Assembly: GCF_028401955.1 (NCBI RefSeq)
Contig: NZ_JAQOTJ010000016.1
Span: 1-64,000 of the forward strand
From: Bacillus sp. BP-3
GTDB lineage: Bacteria > Bacillota > Bacilli > Bacillales > Bacillaceae_G
Direction: 5' to 3'
Length of the DNA: 64,000 nt
Shown here: positions 44,968 to 54,654 of the stretch, piece by piece
How positions within the stretch are numbered: position 1 is the stretch's first letter
Layout of the letters: each line of letters opens with the position of its first letter
Made by a program: the position numbers and the translations under genes
Notes under the pieces: model-generated
Databases searched by the model: none
Seen by the model: the letters and a program-made list of their open reading frames with translations, nothing else
What the model was told of the DNA's origin: nothing

Positions 44968-45861
44968 ATGTTAGAACAATTTCATATACATGAGGGATTA
45001 AAAGAGCAACTTGTAAATATTCATGAAACAAATAAACAGGCAGCAGGCAATGCTGCTACTTTAATTGGAACAAAAATGTACAAAGCAGCAGATAGCAGCA
45101 TTATTGAAGATGCAATTACTGCCTTACTTCTTGGCAAAAACGTTCTATTAAAAGGCCCTACGGGAAGCGGTAAAACCGTTCTTGCTGAAACGCTATCATA
45201 TCTATTCCAAAAGCCCATGCATAGCATCAACTGCTCTGTTGATTTAGATGTAGAAGGTATTTTAGGATACAACACATTAACAACAAAGGACGGTGCCTCT
45301 GAAGTTACTTTCGTGAATGGTCCATTGATGAAAGCGATGAAAAATGGTCACTTCCTTTATATCGATGAAATTAACATGGCCAAGCCAGAAACGCTTCCAC
45401 TTCTTCACGGTGCACTCGACTACCGAAAAATGATTACAAACCCATTCACACAAGAAGTTGTGTATGGCAGTGATGAATATCGTGTAATTGCTGCCATTAA
45501 CGAAGGGTATGTTGGAACGAGTGAACTAAATGAGGCGTTAAAAAACCGTTTCGTTATTATTGAAGTTCCTTATATTCAAGGTGAAACATTAAAAGAATTG
45601 TTATTAGCTGAATCAAAATTAAAGAATGCAGAAACAATCGAAAAGTTTGTAGCATTCGCTAGTGACTTGATGCCCCTTGCTCGTGATGGTCGTGTGAGTG
45701 AAGAAGCGGCAAGTATTCGCGGTATTATCGATGCATGTGATTTAAGTGTATATATTCCAGTGATGCGTGCAATTGAACGCAGTATTATTGCAAAATTAAG
45801 TGATGAGACGGAACAAATGACGGTACGTGAATTAGCAGAAAGCTATTTCTTTGAGGGATAA
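44968..45861 (+). CDS. yojN: MoxR/NorQ-type AAA+ ATPase
   Basis: A 297-residue AAA+ protein. Walker A is GPTGSGKTVLAETL, Walker B LYIDEINMAKPE and sensor 1 IAAINEGYVG; CbbQ/NorQ C-terminal helices follow. MoxR ATPases act with VWA-domain partners to activate or assemble metalloenzymes. The start at ATG 44968 follows AGGTGGG. The VWA partner begins four bases after the stop. The pair corresponds to B. subtilis YojN/YojO; the target is unknown. Confidence 0.88.
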   Translation: MLEQFHIHEGLKEQLVNIHETNKQAAGNAATLIGTKMYKAADSSIIEDAITALLLGKNVLLKGPTGSGKTVLAETLSYLFQKPMHSINCSVDLDVEGILGYNTLTTKDGASEVTFVNGPLMKAMKNGHFLYIDEINMAKPETLPLLHGALDYRKMITNPFTQEVVYGSDEYRVIAAINEGYVGTSELNEALKNRFVIIEVPYIQGETLKELLLAESKLKNAETIEKFVAFASDLMPLARDGRVSEEAASIRGIIDACDLSVYIPVMRAIERSIIAKLSDETEQMTVRELAESYFFEG

Positions 45862-45864
45862 TTC

Positions 45865-47748
45865 ATGAGACAAATTTTTAGCGATAAAAAAATCGATGCG
45901 TCTCTGTTTCTACAAATGGAAAACTTAATGTACGCTCTTCTAAAAGAGGAAAATGCGTATTTAGAATATGGATATAAAGCATATTATGACGAAATCGAAA
46001 ATAAAATTGTCATCAGTCATTTTTGGGATGATCGAAGCGAAACGGATAAAATAATCGGCTTAAAAAGTGAAGTATATTTAAAAGCGCTTGGCTACAAACA
46101 TCATTCCGATATGCAACTAATTCGTAATTATGCAAAAGAACTACAGCAATCACCGCTTAAAAATTTTTTAACACAGCTATTCGTTCTATTAGAAGATTTA
46201 CGAGTTGAAGAAATTGTGAAGCGAGAGCGTCCTGGTACAAAACCAATTTTTGCACGCCGAAAAGAAATGTATCGAAATTATTTCAGCTCACAATATGAAA
46301 TTAACCGGATCCGGAATTATCATGCTGATATGCTTATTTGTTTATGTTACTTAACAGTAACGAGCGAAAAATACGAAATGTTTAACAACGACTACTTTGA
46401 ACAGATTGAAGCAATCTTACATGAAACATTTCAAACGCGTACAACAGAAGATACGATGTATGTTGTCGAAAAAATTCGCTATCGTTTAGAAGAACTTTTA
46501 GAACATGATATGATTAATAACTACTTTGGTCTTGCGCCGCTCAATACTTCTGTCATTTTTGACAAAATTGAAGAACGAGTAGATGAATTAGCAAACGATG
46601 ATGTTCAAATTGTTGATGATGACGATAATAAGAGTAAAATAAATGAAAGCTTTTCAACTTGGCATCGTGAAAATAAAAACAATGAAAACGAAAACTTCTT
46701 ACGCTTTGAATTAGAAAGCGGTACAAAAACAAATATGATGGGTGATACTGCCCGTGAATCTGAGGATAGTGATCAAGCACTTGCTTCTGTGCAAGGTACT
46801 TCCCAAAAAAGTACGCAGTCGAACTTCGACGGTGCAGACGCTGAAGATACGAGAGCATCTCATGCTTCTAGCCAAGGGGAAGGTGCATACGGAAAATATA
46901 ACGCCGGCGCATCGCACACTTTTAAAGAAGCTCGTAAACCAAACCATGATGAAAAGAAAGACTATCAAGCTATAAAATCTGTCGTAAATAAAGATGTGAA
47001 AGAACTAAAGAAAATCATCGAAAAAACAATTGAAAATAAAACAAACGCAAATGCTGATAAATACTACGGAAGACTCCGTAAAAAGTTCCTACGTATTTAT
47101 ACAGAAAAACAACCGCGTATGTTTTATAAAAAAGGACAAGAATCACAAGAGCTTGACGTTGTCTTTCACCTGCTAGTTGACTGCTCTGGTTCGATGTATA
47201 ACAAAATGGAAGAAACGAAAAAAAGCGTTGTTCTGTTCCATGAAGCTTTAAAATCGTTAAAAATTCCACACGCCATTAGCGGATTTTGGGAAGATGCTTC
47301 TAGCGCCACGCCAGAAAATAAGCCAAACGTCATTCATGAAGTCGTAACCTATCAAAATTCAACGCTTCCAAGCATTGGTCCAGAAGTCATGCAACTTCGT
47401 GAAGAAGAAGATAACCGTGATGGATACATTATTCGTATCGTGTCAGAAAAACTTGCAAAGCGTTCGGAAAAACATAAATTCCTACTCGTCTTTACAGATG
47501 GCGAACCGTCTGCATTAGACTATCAACAAGACGGTATTTTAGATACACACGAAGCTGTAAAACTTGCTCGCAAAAGCGGCATAGAAGTCATCGGGATCTT
47601 TATCGAAGAAGGCGAAGCAAAAGAAGCTACGTATCAACTGATGAAAAATATTTACAACCACCACTTCTTAGTAGCGAATCATGCTGAAGATTTACGATTA
47701 AAGATTAAACCGCTATTGAAGAAGTTACTACTGAAAACGATTGAATAA
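45865..47748 (+). CDS. yojO: VWA-domain partner protein (NorD/CobT-like)
   Basis: A 627-residue cytoplasmic protein. The N-terminal helical domain (1-230) is followed by an acidic, Ser-rich linker (about 245-370). The C-terminal VWA domain (about 430-620) has the MIDAS motif DCSGSMYNK and TDGEPSALD. It is encoded just behind its MoxR ATPase. The pair probably inserts or reactivates a cofactor-bearing enzyme. Confidence 0.88.
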   Translation: MRQIFSDKKIDASLFLQMENLMYALLKEENAYLEYGYKAYYDEIENKIVISHFWDDRSETDKIIGLKSEVYLKALGYKHHSDMQLIRNYAKELQQSPLKNFLTQLFVLLEDLRVEEIVKRERPGTKPIFARRKEMYRNYFSSQYEINRIRNYHADMLICLCYLTVTSEKYEMFNNDYFEQIEAILHETFQTRTTEDTMYVVEKIRYRLEELLEHDMINNYFGLAPLNTSVIFDKIEERVDELANDDVQIVDDDDNKSKINESFSTWHRENKNNENENFLRFELESGTKTNMMGDTARESEDSDQALASVQGTSQKSTQSNFDGADAEDTRASHASSQGEGAYGKYNAGASHTFKEARKPNHDEKKDYQAIKSVVNKDVKELKKIIEKTIENKTNANADKYYGRLRKKFLRIYTEKQPRMFYKKGQESQELDVVFHLLVDCSGSMYNKMEETKKSVVLFHEALKSLKIPHAISGFWEDASSATPENKPNVIHEVVTYQNSTLPSIGPEVMQLREEEDNRDGYIIRIVSEKLAKRSEKHKFLLVFTDGEPSALDYQQDGILDTHEAVKLARKSGIEVIGIFIEEGEAKEATYQLMKNIYNHHFLVANHAEDLRLKIKPLLKKLLLKTIE

Positions 47749-47780
47749 AAACCGGAGCTGGGTGCAGCTCCGGTTTTTTT
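47747..47780 (+). terminator. Terminator of the yojNO pair
   Basis: AAAACCGGAGCTG pairs with CAGCTCCGGTTTT around GGTG, then a T run. The stop codon is part of the left arm. Confidence 0.93.
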
Positions 47781-47884
47781 GTCTTTTATTGCCGAGCGGT
47801 CTTTAAATTGTGTCGAATCGCCGATAAAAAATGAAAATTTTTGGGGCATATTAAGAATCAAATACATGTGAAAGGATGATTCAT

Positions 47885-48094
47885 TTGTGCCCCAAAATGG
47901 ATGAACAATATTCGGATGTTACAACTGCTGAAGCTAGACATCAATATGTCATTCCTGAGGAGTTTCCTGAAGGGCCTTACGGTTCTGCCTCTAACAAAAA
48001 GTTAGGAAAATCGAATCCTTGGGATAAAGATCAAAAAACACATAAAGCATTTAGCAACGAATATGAAAAACAGTTTGAAGAAACAAAGCAATAA
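47885..48094 (+). CDS. Small hydrophilic protein
   Basis: A 69-residue acidic soluble protein starting at TTG 47885, eight bases after GAAAGGA; ATG 47876 is an alternative start but too close to the ribosome site. It is rich in Glu, Lys and Pro (YVIPEEFPEGPYGSASNKK, NPWDKDQKTHKAFSNEYEK). Probably a small spore or cytosolic protein of the Bacillus type; I do not recognise it. Confidence 0.55.
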   Translation: MCPKMDEQYSDVTTAEARHQYVIPEEFPEGPYGSASNKKLGKSNPWDKDQKTHKAFSNEYEKQFEETKQ

Positions 48095-48137
48095 TATCGG
48101 AAAACTAATGTAGATATATCCAAATTAAAAAAACGAC

Positions 48138-48315
48138 ATAAAAACCTCTTTCTTTTTATGGGAGGACGAGTGCATCTGGCTGTGCATAGAAGCGGTCAGG
48201 GCCTTTTCCTGCCACGTGCGATGTTTTAAAACAAAGGGCGCAAACGATTGCAGCTTCCTTTTTTTCTACATCGCCGCAATCCATATGTCGAAAAATTAAA
48301 ATGGATTTATATAGG
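48138..48315 (+). repeat. Dispersed repeat family B, long copy
   Basis: The left end ATAAAAACCTCTTTCTTTTTA and GCATCTGG...GCATAGAAGCGGTCAGGGCC is shared with 24214, 29869 and 62239. The right end (TATGTCGAAAAATTAAAATG, then GATTTATATAG) matches that of 24214-24590. The interiors are different and unrelated. Confidence 0.7.
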
Positions 48316-48316
48316 C

Positions 48317-48372
48317 TAGCTAATGAGAAAAGAACCGATTCAACACATTGAATCGGTTCTTCTCATTAGCTA
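48317..48372 (-). terminator. Long terminator hairpin of tdh
   Basis: AGCTAATGAGAA plus AAGAACCGATTCAA pairs almost completely with the segment to 48371. The tdh stop codon is within the right arm. Confidence 0.88.
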
Positions 48373-49331
48373 ATTACTAGCTCAGTTTCTAATTTTTTTT
48401 TTAATTTCTCAAGCATATCAGCTGTCATTTTGTCTAAATCATAGTCTGCTTTGAAGCCCCACTCTTCTTTTGCTGCTGTTGCATCAATTGAGTTTGGCCA
48501 GCTATCTGCGATTTTTTGACGAGCTGGATCAACCGCGTAATCCATCGTGAATGTTGGAATGTATTTACGAATAGATGCTGCAATTTGTTCTGGCTCGAAG
48601 CTCATTGCTGTAATGTTAAATGCATTGCGATGTTTTAACCTACTTGGATCTGCTTCCATTAACGAAATGATCGCTTGCAATGCATCTGGCATGTACATCA
48701 TATCCATGTATGTTCCTTCTGCAATGTAAGAAGTGTACGCACCCTTTTTAATTGCTTCGTAGTAAATTTCAACTGCATAGTCAGTTGTTCCCCCACCAGG
48801 AGGCGCAACGTATGAAATTAAACCTGGGAAGCGCACACCGCGCGTATCTACACCAAACTTTTGATAGTAATAATCACATAAAAGTTCTCCAGCTACTTTG
48901 TTGACCCCGTACATCGTAGTTGGACGCTGAATGGTGTCTTGCGGCGTATTATCTTTTGGCGTTGTCGGACCGAATGCACCAATTGAGCTTGGCGTGAAAA
49001 ACTTACAATTTAACTCACGTGCCGCTTCTAACGCATTTACAAGACCGCCCATATTTAAGTTCCAAGCAAATAGCGGATTTTTTTCTGCCGTTGCAGAAAG
49101 TAATGCTGCTAAATGAATGATTGTATCCACTTCATTACGCTTTGCAATATCATGTAATTTTTGACCATCAGTTACATCTAAAATTTCAAATGGGCCAGAC
49201 TTTACAACTTCGCTATCTGTTTCACGAATATCTGTTGCAACAACATTTGATGCACCGTATACATCACGAAGTTTCGTTACAAGTTCAGAACCAATTTGAC
49301 CTAAAGAACCGGTTACTAGAATTTTTTTCAT
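48366..49331 (-). CDS. tdh: L-threonine 3-dehydrogenase, SDR (epimerase-like) type
   Basis: A 321-residue NAD-dependent extended SDR. The Rossmann motif is [15 protein letters not shown] at the N terminus and the active-site YGVNK (about 145) is typical of the short-chain threonine dehydrogenases, unlike zinc-dependent Tdh. It oxidises threonine to 2-amino-3-ketobutyrate for Kbl, encoded directly upstream. Start ATG 49331 follows GAGGAG; a GTG three codons earlier is less likely. Confidence 0.92.
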   Translation of the reverse strand: MKKILVTGSLGQIGSELVTKLRDVYGASNVVATDIRETDSEVVKSGPFEILDVTDGQKLHDIAKRNEVDTIIHLAALLSATAEKNPLFAWNLNMGGLVNALEAARELNCKFFTPSSIGAFGPTTPKDNTPQDTIQRPTTMYGVNKVAGELLCDYYYQKFGVDTRGVRFPGLISYVAPPGGGTTDYAVEIYYEAIKKGAYTSYIAEGTYMDMMYMPDALQAIISLMEADPSRLKHRNAFNITAMSFEPEQIAASIRKYIPTFTMDYAVDPARQKIADSWPNSIDATAAKEEWGFKADYDLDKMTADMLEKLKKKLETELVIS

Positions 49332-49374
49332 TTTCCCCACTCCTCATTAGTAAGCTTTCCTAGATGTAAATGTG

Positions 49375-50565
49375 TTAAATAATACCCATTTCTTTTCCAA
49401 CTTTTTCGTATGTGCGAATTGCTTCATCAAGCATTTCTTTTGTATGTGCTGCTGTTGGCATATTACGAACACGTCCTGTTCCTTTTGCTACAGTTGGGAA
49501 CACAATTGATTTTGCGTATACGCCCTCTTCGTTTAGACGTTTACTAAATTGTTGTGTTAATACTTCATCACCAATAATACAAGGTGTAATTGGTGTTTCA
49601 CTTTCTCCAATGTTAAAACCAAGCTCTTTTAAGCCTTGTTTCAAATAGCAACCATTTTCCCATAAACGGTCATGCAGCTCAGTGCTTTCCATTAAAATTT
49701 CAATTGATCTCATACAAGCAGCTGCATCAGCTGGCGTTAATGCTGTTGAGAATAAGAATGGACGTGAGCGCACTTTTAACCAATCGATTAAGTTTTTCTT
49801 ACCAGCAACATATCCACCGATTACCCCAATCGCTTTCGATAATGTACCGATTTGGAAATCTACTTTATCAGATAGTCCAAAATGTTTCACTGTACCAGCA
49901 CCTTTTCCAAGTACACCAGAACCGTGTGCATCATCAACATACGTCATTAAATCTAGCTCTTCTGCAATTTCAACGATTTCTGGTAGTTTTGCTATGTCGC
50001 CATCCATTGAGAATACGCCATCTGTAATAACCATTAATTTATTGTAAAGACCTGATTCTTTCGCTTCGATTGCTTTTTTACGCAAGTCTTCCATATCAGA
50101 ATGTTTATAAACGATAATTTTTGCTCTTGATAAACGGCTACCATCAATAATAGATGCATGGTTTAATTCATCTGAAAGAATTGCATCATTTTTATCCATA
50201 ACAGCTGAAATCGCTGCCATATTACAATTAAATCCAGATTGATATGCAATTGCTGCTTCAGTATGTTTAAACTTTGCAATTGTTTCTTCTAATTTAATAT
50301 GCAAATCAAGTGTACCGTTAATTGTACGAACAGCTCCTGCACCAACACCATATTTATGAATCGCGCTGATTGCTGCTTCTTTTAAGCGCTGGTCTGTTGC
50401 TAATCCAAGATAATTGTTTGAAGATAAATTAATATATTCTTTTCCGCCAATTGTGATGATTGGTCCATTCGAACTTTCAAGCGGATCAATAACGTTATAA
50501 AGCCCCTTTGATTTTAAATCCTCTAGGTTTTCTACTAAAAAATTGTCAAGTGTTTTGCTAGACAT
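49375..50565 (-). CDS. kbl: Glycine C-acetyltransferase (2-amino-3-ketobutyrate CoA ligase)
   Basis: A 396-residue alpha-oxoamine synthase. [27 protein letters not shown] and the PLP lysine in [14 protein letters not shown] (about 240) are intact. It splits 2-amino-3-ketobutyrate with CoA into glycine and acetyl-CoA. GGGAGG is upstream of the ATG. With tdh it forms a two-gene threonine degradation operon. Confidence 0.95.
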   Translation of the reverse strand: MSSKTLDNFLVENLEDLKSKGLYNVIDPLESSNGPIITIGGKEYINLSSNNYLGLATDQRLKEAAISAIHKYGVGAGAVRTINGTLDLHIKLEETIAKFKHTEAAIAYQSGFNCNMAAISAVMDKNDAILSDELNHASIIDGSRLSRAKIIVYKHSDMEDLRKKAIEAKESGLYNKLMVITDGVFSMDGDIAKLPEIVEIAEELDLMTYVDDAHGSGVLGKGAGTVKHFGLSDKVDFQIGTLSKAIGVIGGYVAGKKNLIDWLKVRSRPFLFSTALTPADAAACMRSIEILMESTELHDRLWENGCYLKQGLKELGFNIGESETPITPCIIGDEVLTQQFSKRLNEEGVYAKSIVFPTVAKGTGRVRNMPTAAHTKEMLDEAIRTYEKVGKEMGII

Positions 50566-50665
50566 CGTGAAACCTCCCTATCGTTCATATAAAGAAAGTA
50601 TTACCATAATACTTCCTTTACCAGCTTAACACGTTTTTTAAAATTGTTATAGGAAAATAGTTTAA

Positions 50666-50679
50666 AGTAAACGCTTACA
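50666..50679 (-). promoter_or_regulatory. cre-like site upstream of kbl
   Basis: On the minus strand TGTAAGCGTTTACT matches the cre consensus in 13 of 14 positions, about 100 bases before kbl and 92 bases before the divergent methyltransferase gene. Confidence 0.65.
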
Positions 50680-50771
50680 TCTACTGATTATATCTTATCT
50701 AATGACGGAAATCTATTATTATTATTTAGATTTTGGTAGAATTAAAAAAACGCTTTCAGGGAGAGGATACA

Positions 50772-51503
50772 ATGTCTTATACAGAATCTGACGTTTACAA
50801 TGAAGACTTATTTTTTGAACAATATATGAAACGCAGGCATCGAATTGATAACCCAAACGATACGATTGAAAAGCCTGCTCTCTTACAGTTACTCGGCCAT
50901 ATAAAAGGTAAAAGCATTCTTGACCTTGGCTGCGGTGATGCACAATTTGGAGTAGAGCTACTACAGAAAGGTTGTCACTCTTATACCGGCATTGAAGGCT
51001 CTCATCGTATGCATGAAGAAGCTCAGAAACAATTACAACATACAAATGGAATTGTTCACCTTTTAAACCTCAAAGACTATACATACCCATCTTCTACTTT
51101 TGATACCGTTACATCTAGACTTGTCCTTCATTATATTGAACATATTGATGATTGCTTCAAACAAATTTTTCAAACGCTAAAACCTGGCGGGACTTTTGCC
51201 TTTAGTGTCCAACATCCAGTTATTACCTCTGCATTTGAAAGCTTACAAGCCACTGGAAAACGAACAAGCTGGCTGGTTGATGATTATTTTAAAACTGGTA
51301 AACGCGTCGAGCCATGGATTCATGAACAAGTTGTTAAATACCACCGAACAATTGAACAATACTTCCTATCTTTACAAAAAGCTGGTTTTACGATTACTAG
51401 TTTACGCGAAGCAACACCAGAGCTGCAGCATTTTCAAAATGAAGAAGAATATAACCGTAGACTGCGCATTCCTTTGTTTCTATTATTTTCATGTACAAAG
51501 TAA
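50772..51503 (+). CDS. Class I SAM-dependent methyltransferase
   Basis: A 243-residue protein. Motif I is ILDLGCGDAQFGVELL (about 56-71), followed by GIEGSHRMHEEA and the later FQTLKPGGTFAFSVQHP. The start ATG 50772 follows GGGAGAGG by six bases. Substrate unknown. It is divergent from kbl. Confidence 0.87.
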   Translation: MSYTESDVYNEDLFFEQYMKRRHRIDNPNDTIEKPALLQLLGHIKGKSILDLGCGDAQFGVELLQKGCHSYTGIEGSHRMHEEAQKQLQHTNGIVHLLNLKDYTYPSSTFDTVTSRLVLHYIEHIDDCFKQIFQTLKPGGTFAFSVQHPVITSAFESLQATGKRTSWLVDDYFKTGKRVEPWIHEQVVKYHRTIEQYFLSLQKAGFTITSLREATPELQHFQNEEEYNRRLRIPLFLLFSCTK

Positions 51504-51537
51504 AAAGGCGATGAATCACTATCGCCTTTTTACTTTG
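51497..51537. terminator. Bidirectional terminator
   Basis: CAAAGTAAAAAGGCGAT pairs with ATCGCCTTTTTACTTTG around GAATCACT, between the methyltransferase and siderophore ATPase genes that converge here. Confidence 0.92.
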
Positions 51538-51541
51538 CCTT

Positions 51542-52354
51542 TTAATTAATCGCTTGCGGAAGTATACGTCTTCCCTTTCCTTGCGGGATACAAAGCGGTG
51601 TACCGAATAACGGATCTGTTATAATTTCACAATCCATGCGAAAAACATCACGTACAAGCTTATCATTAATAATATCTTCTGGTTTTCCTTGTGCATAAAT
51701 TTGTTTATCACGAATTGCTACAATATGATGTGCATAACGACAAGCTAAATTTAAATCATGCAGCACCATTACAATTGTCCGTTGCTCATTCTCATTTAAC
51801 TCAAATAATAAATCCAGTACCTCAATTTGATGTGTCATATCTAAATATGTTGTTGGCTCGTCTAATAAAATGATATTTGTATCCTGTGCAAGTGTCATTG
51901 CAATCCATGCACGCTGACGTTGTCCACCAGACAATGCATGAACATCTCGTTCTGCAAATTCGGTCATTCCAGTTGCAGCTAATGCTTTCCATACCATTTC
52001 TTCATCTTGCTTTGACCATTGTTTTAACCATGTTTGATATGGATAACGTCCTTGTTTAACAAGCTGAAGAACAGTTACTCCTTCTGGCGCTTGTGGACCT
52101 TGTGGTAAAATTGCAAGCTGACGAGCAATTTGCTTCGTTTGCATATTTTGGATAATTTGATCTCCTAATAAAATATCCCCAGATGCAGGTTTTAATAACC
52201 GGGCAAGCGAACGTAATAAAGTAGATTTTCCACAGCCATTTGAACCTATAAAAATTGAAATTTTTCCTTTTGGAATTTCTAAATCTAATTCATCAATAAT
52301 AATTGTTTCACCATAAGACAACGTTAATGATTTTGTTTCTAATGCTTTTTGCAT
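51542..52354 (-). CDS. Siderophore ABC transporter ATPase (FecE/YusV type)
   Basis: A 270-residue ATPase of the iron-chelate uptake type. Walker A is [20 protein letters not shown], the signature is [17 protein letters not shown] and Walker [19 protein letters not shown]. It powers the two FecCD-type permeases encoded upstream on the same strand. It is separated from the first permease gene by 65 bases. Confidence 0.93.
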   Translation of the reverse strand: MQKALETKSLTLSYGETIIIDELDLEIPKGKISIFIGSNGCGKSTLLRSLARLLKPASGDILLGDQIIQNMQTKQIARQLAILPQGPQAPEGVTVLQLVKQGRYPYQTWLKQWSKQDEEMVWKALAATGMTEFAERDVHALSGGQRQRAWIAMTLAQDTNIILLDEPTTYLDMTHQIEVLDLLFELNENEQRTIVMVLHDLNLACRYAHHIVAIRDKQIYAQGKPEDIINDKLVRDVFRMDCEIITDPLFGTPLCIPQGKGRRILPQAIN

Positions 52355-52419
52355 GTTTATCTTCCTTTACTCCGTTTTTTTATAGATAGTAAATCATCTA
52401 TGTATATTTTTCTTTACCT

Positions 52420-53478
52420 TTATGAATTTCGACTTTTATAAAGTAAATAAATAAAATATGGAGCACCGATTGCTGATGTAAATACACCTGCTGGCACTTC
52501 AAGCGGAGCAAAGACTGTGCGCCCAATTAAATCTGCAGCAAGTACTAAAATCGCACCTACAACAGCTGCTACTGGAATTAACGCACCATATAAAGAACCT
52601 ACTAACCTTCTTGAAATATGTGGTGCCATTAAACCAACAAATCCGATTCCACCTGCAAAGGCAACCGCTCCTCCAATTAACGCTGTACTAAGGAGCAATA
52701 GGAAAAGACGTGATTTCGTTAAACGAATACCAAGTCCGGCAGCAATATCATCACCAAGTTCTTGTGCATTTAAATGTCTCGCAGCTATAAATGCAACCAC
52801 TGTTAAAATAAGAACCCAAGGTGCTAACACCCCTACGTTTTGCCAGGAAGCTCCGTAAACAGTACCGGTAATCCACACATTGGCTTGGCTCGCTTGGTAG
52901 ATTGGTGCTAGCAACATGAATAATGTTGTCGCTGCCTTCGTTAGTGCCCAAAATCCAACACCAATTAAAACAAGACTAATCGGCGATAATCCATCATTTC
53001 TCCACGCAAATAAATATACAAAAACTGCAACGATGGTTGCCCCAATAAAGGCCGCCAATGGCATATAATGGATACTTACTGTTAATGCATTGTTTTTATC
53101 ACTAAATATAGCTAGGAATAATACAACCGCTACACTTGCCCCACCTGTAATGCCAATAATATCAGGAGATGCAAGCGGATTTCGAACGAGCCCTTGTAAA
53201 ATACATCCGGCTACAGCAAGAGCTATTCCTACAAGAATTGCAATGAGAATACGTGGCATACGAAACTTATTTACAACCATACTAGACATTGCATCACCGT
53301 TTCCGATAATTGCTTGCCATACATCATATGGAGCTACTTTCATCTCTCCCATACCCGCACTTGCAAAAAATAATCCGATTAAAACAACTAATAAACCTAA
53401 CAAGACGAGACAAGCTCGTTTATACATTAAAAACGAGAGTCCATCTTTTCCTATACGAAACGGAATGTACTTCTTCAT
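52420..53478 (-). CDS. Siderophore ABC permease 2 (FecCD family)
   Basis: A 352-residue BtuC/FecD-type permease with about nine TM segments and the motif GGIGFVGLMAPHISRRLVG (about 270-288), the ATPase-contact loop. It overlaps the other permease gene by four bases, so they are translated as a heterodimer. It resembles B. subtilis YfhA. Confidence 0.92.
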   Translation of the reverse strand: MKKYIPFRIGKDGLSFLMYKRACLVLLGLLVVLIGLFFASAGMGEMKVAPYDVWQAIIGNGDAMSSMVVNKFRMPRILIAILVGIALAVAGCILQGLVRNPLASPDIIGITGGASVAVVLFLAIFSDKNNALTVSIHYMPLAAFIGATIVAVFVYLFAWRNDGLSPISLVLIGVGFWALTKAATTLFMLLAPIYQASQANVWITGTVYGASWQNVGVLAPWVLILTVVAFIAARHLNAQELGDDIAAGLGIRLTKSRLFLLLLSTALIGGAVAFAGGIGFVGLMAPHISRRLVGSLYGALIPVAAVVGAILVLAADLIGRTVFAPLEVPAGVFTSAIGAPYFIYLLYKSRNS

Positions 53479-54479
53479 TTGCTAAGTCCTCTCTTACGTG
53501 CGATATAAATAAAGAATGGTGCACCAATAAATGCTGTCATAACCCCTACTGGTACTTCTTGTGGCATAATCACATATCTCGCAGCAATATCTGCAAATAA
53601 TAACAAAATGGCACCTAACAATCCACTATACGGAACTCTCCAACGATGATCTACACCGACAAGAGCTTTTGCGAAATGAGGGGTAATAATTCCAACAAAT
53701 CCAATTGGTCCTGCAACAGCAACAGATCCACCTGACAATAAAACAACAATAAGCAGTACCAATGCCTTCATCATCACTGTTCGTTGTCCTAGCCCTTTTG
53801 CTACATCTTCTCCCATCATTAGCGTGTTCACTTTCCCTGCTATCAAGAGAGAGGCAATCCAACCAACTAATAAATATGGAAATACGGATTGTAATACTTC
53901 TAACTTTCTCCCTTGTACAGAACCAGCAAGCCAGAACAACACTTCTTCTAACGCTTTTTCATTTAATACAAGCAGTCCCTGTGTTAAAGAAGAAAATAAG
54001 GCACTTATCGCTACCCCTGCCAATGTTAACTTAAGAGGAGTTGTCCCTTCTTTTCCTAAAGAACTAGAAGCAAATACAAGCGCAGCAGCAACTGCTGCAC
54101 CTAAAAAGGCAATCCACGTAAACGCTGACAAAGATGAAATCGAAAAAACAACAATCGCTACAACTATGAAAAAGGCAGCACCTGAGTTTAATCCGATAAA
54201 ATCCGGAGCAGCGAGTGGATTTTTTGTTAAAGTTTGCATAAGGCAACCAGCGATGGATAAACTAGCACCGACACTAGCGGCAATAAGCGCACGAGGTAAA
54301 CGTACATTTTGAATAATAATATGTTCATTCGAACCATTGAAATGGAAAAAAGCATCCCATGCTAATTTCCCACTTGTATTTGTATATCCAAAAATAATAC
54401 TCCCCCAAATACAAGTAATAACTGCAATGATTCCAACAAATAATCCAACCCATTTTGCCTGATTTGTTTTTAATAACAT
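53475..54479 (-). CDS. Siderophore ABC permease 1 (FecCD family)
   Basis: A 334-residue FecCD-type permease with GPIGFVGIITPHFAKALVG as ATPase-contact loop. It is the first gene of the minus-strand operon. It resembles B. subtilis YfiZ. Its promoter lies in the Fur-controlled divergent region. Confidence 0.92.
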   Translation of the reverse strand: MLLKTNQAKWVGLFVGIIAVITCIWGSIIFGYTNTSGKLAWDAFFHFNGSNEHIIIQNVRLPRALIAASVGASLSIAGCLMQTLTKNPLAAPDFIGLNSGAAFFIVVAIVVFSISSLSAFTWIAFLGAAVAAALVFASSSLGKEGTTPLKLTLAGVAISALFSSLTQGLLVLNEKALEEVLFWLAGSVQGRKLEVLQSVFPYLLVGWIASLLIAGKVNTLMMGEDVAKGLGQRTVMMKALVLLIVVLLSGGSVAVAGPIGFVGIITPHFAKALVGVDHRWRVPYSGLLGAILLLFADIAARYVIMPQEVPVGVMTAFIGAPFFIYIARKRGLSK

Positions 54480-54553
54480 GTAACGTTTCTCCTTTAATAC
54501 ATAATGATTACGTTGTTAATGTATTGTAACTTAATTCGCAACATCAATGATAG

Positions 54554-54568
54554 TAATAATTATTTTCA
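54554..54568. promoter_or_regulatory. Fur box 1
   Basis: TAATAATTATTTTCA agrees with the 15-base Fur inverted repeat TGATAATNATTATCA in 12 of 14 defined positions. It lies 75 bases upstream of the permease start. Confidence 0.65.
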
Positions 54569-54620
54569 ATTGGAACTATTGACAATCTATTTATAACCCC
54601 TTAATATCAATTTTGTTAAT

Positions 54621-54635
54621 TGAAAAAGATTCTCA
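54621..54635. promoter_or_regulatory. Fur box 2
   Basis: TGAAAAAGATTCTCA agrees with the same consensus in 11 or 12 of 14 positions and ends 19 bases before the binding-protein start. Together with box 1 it should control both divergent transcripts by iron. Confidence 0.65.
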
Positions 54636-54654
54636 ATATCTAGGAGGATACATA

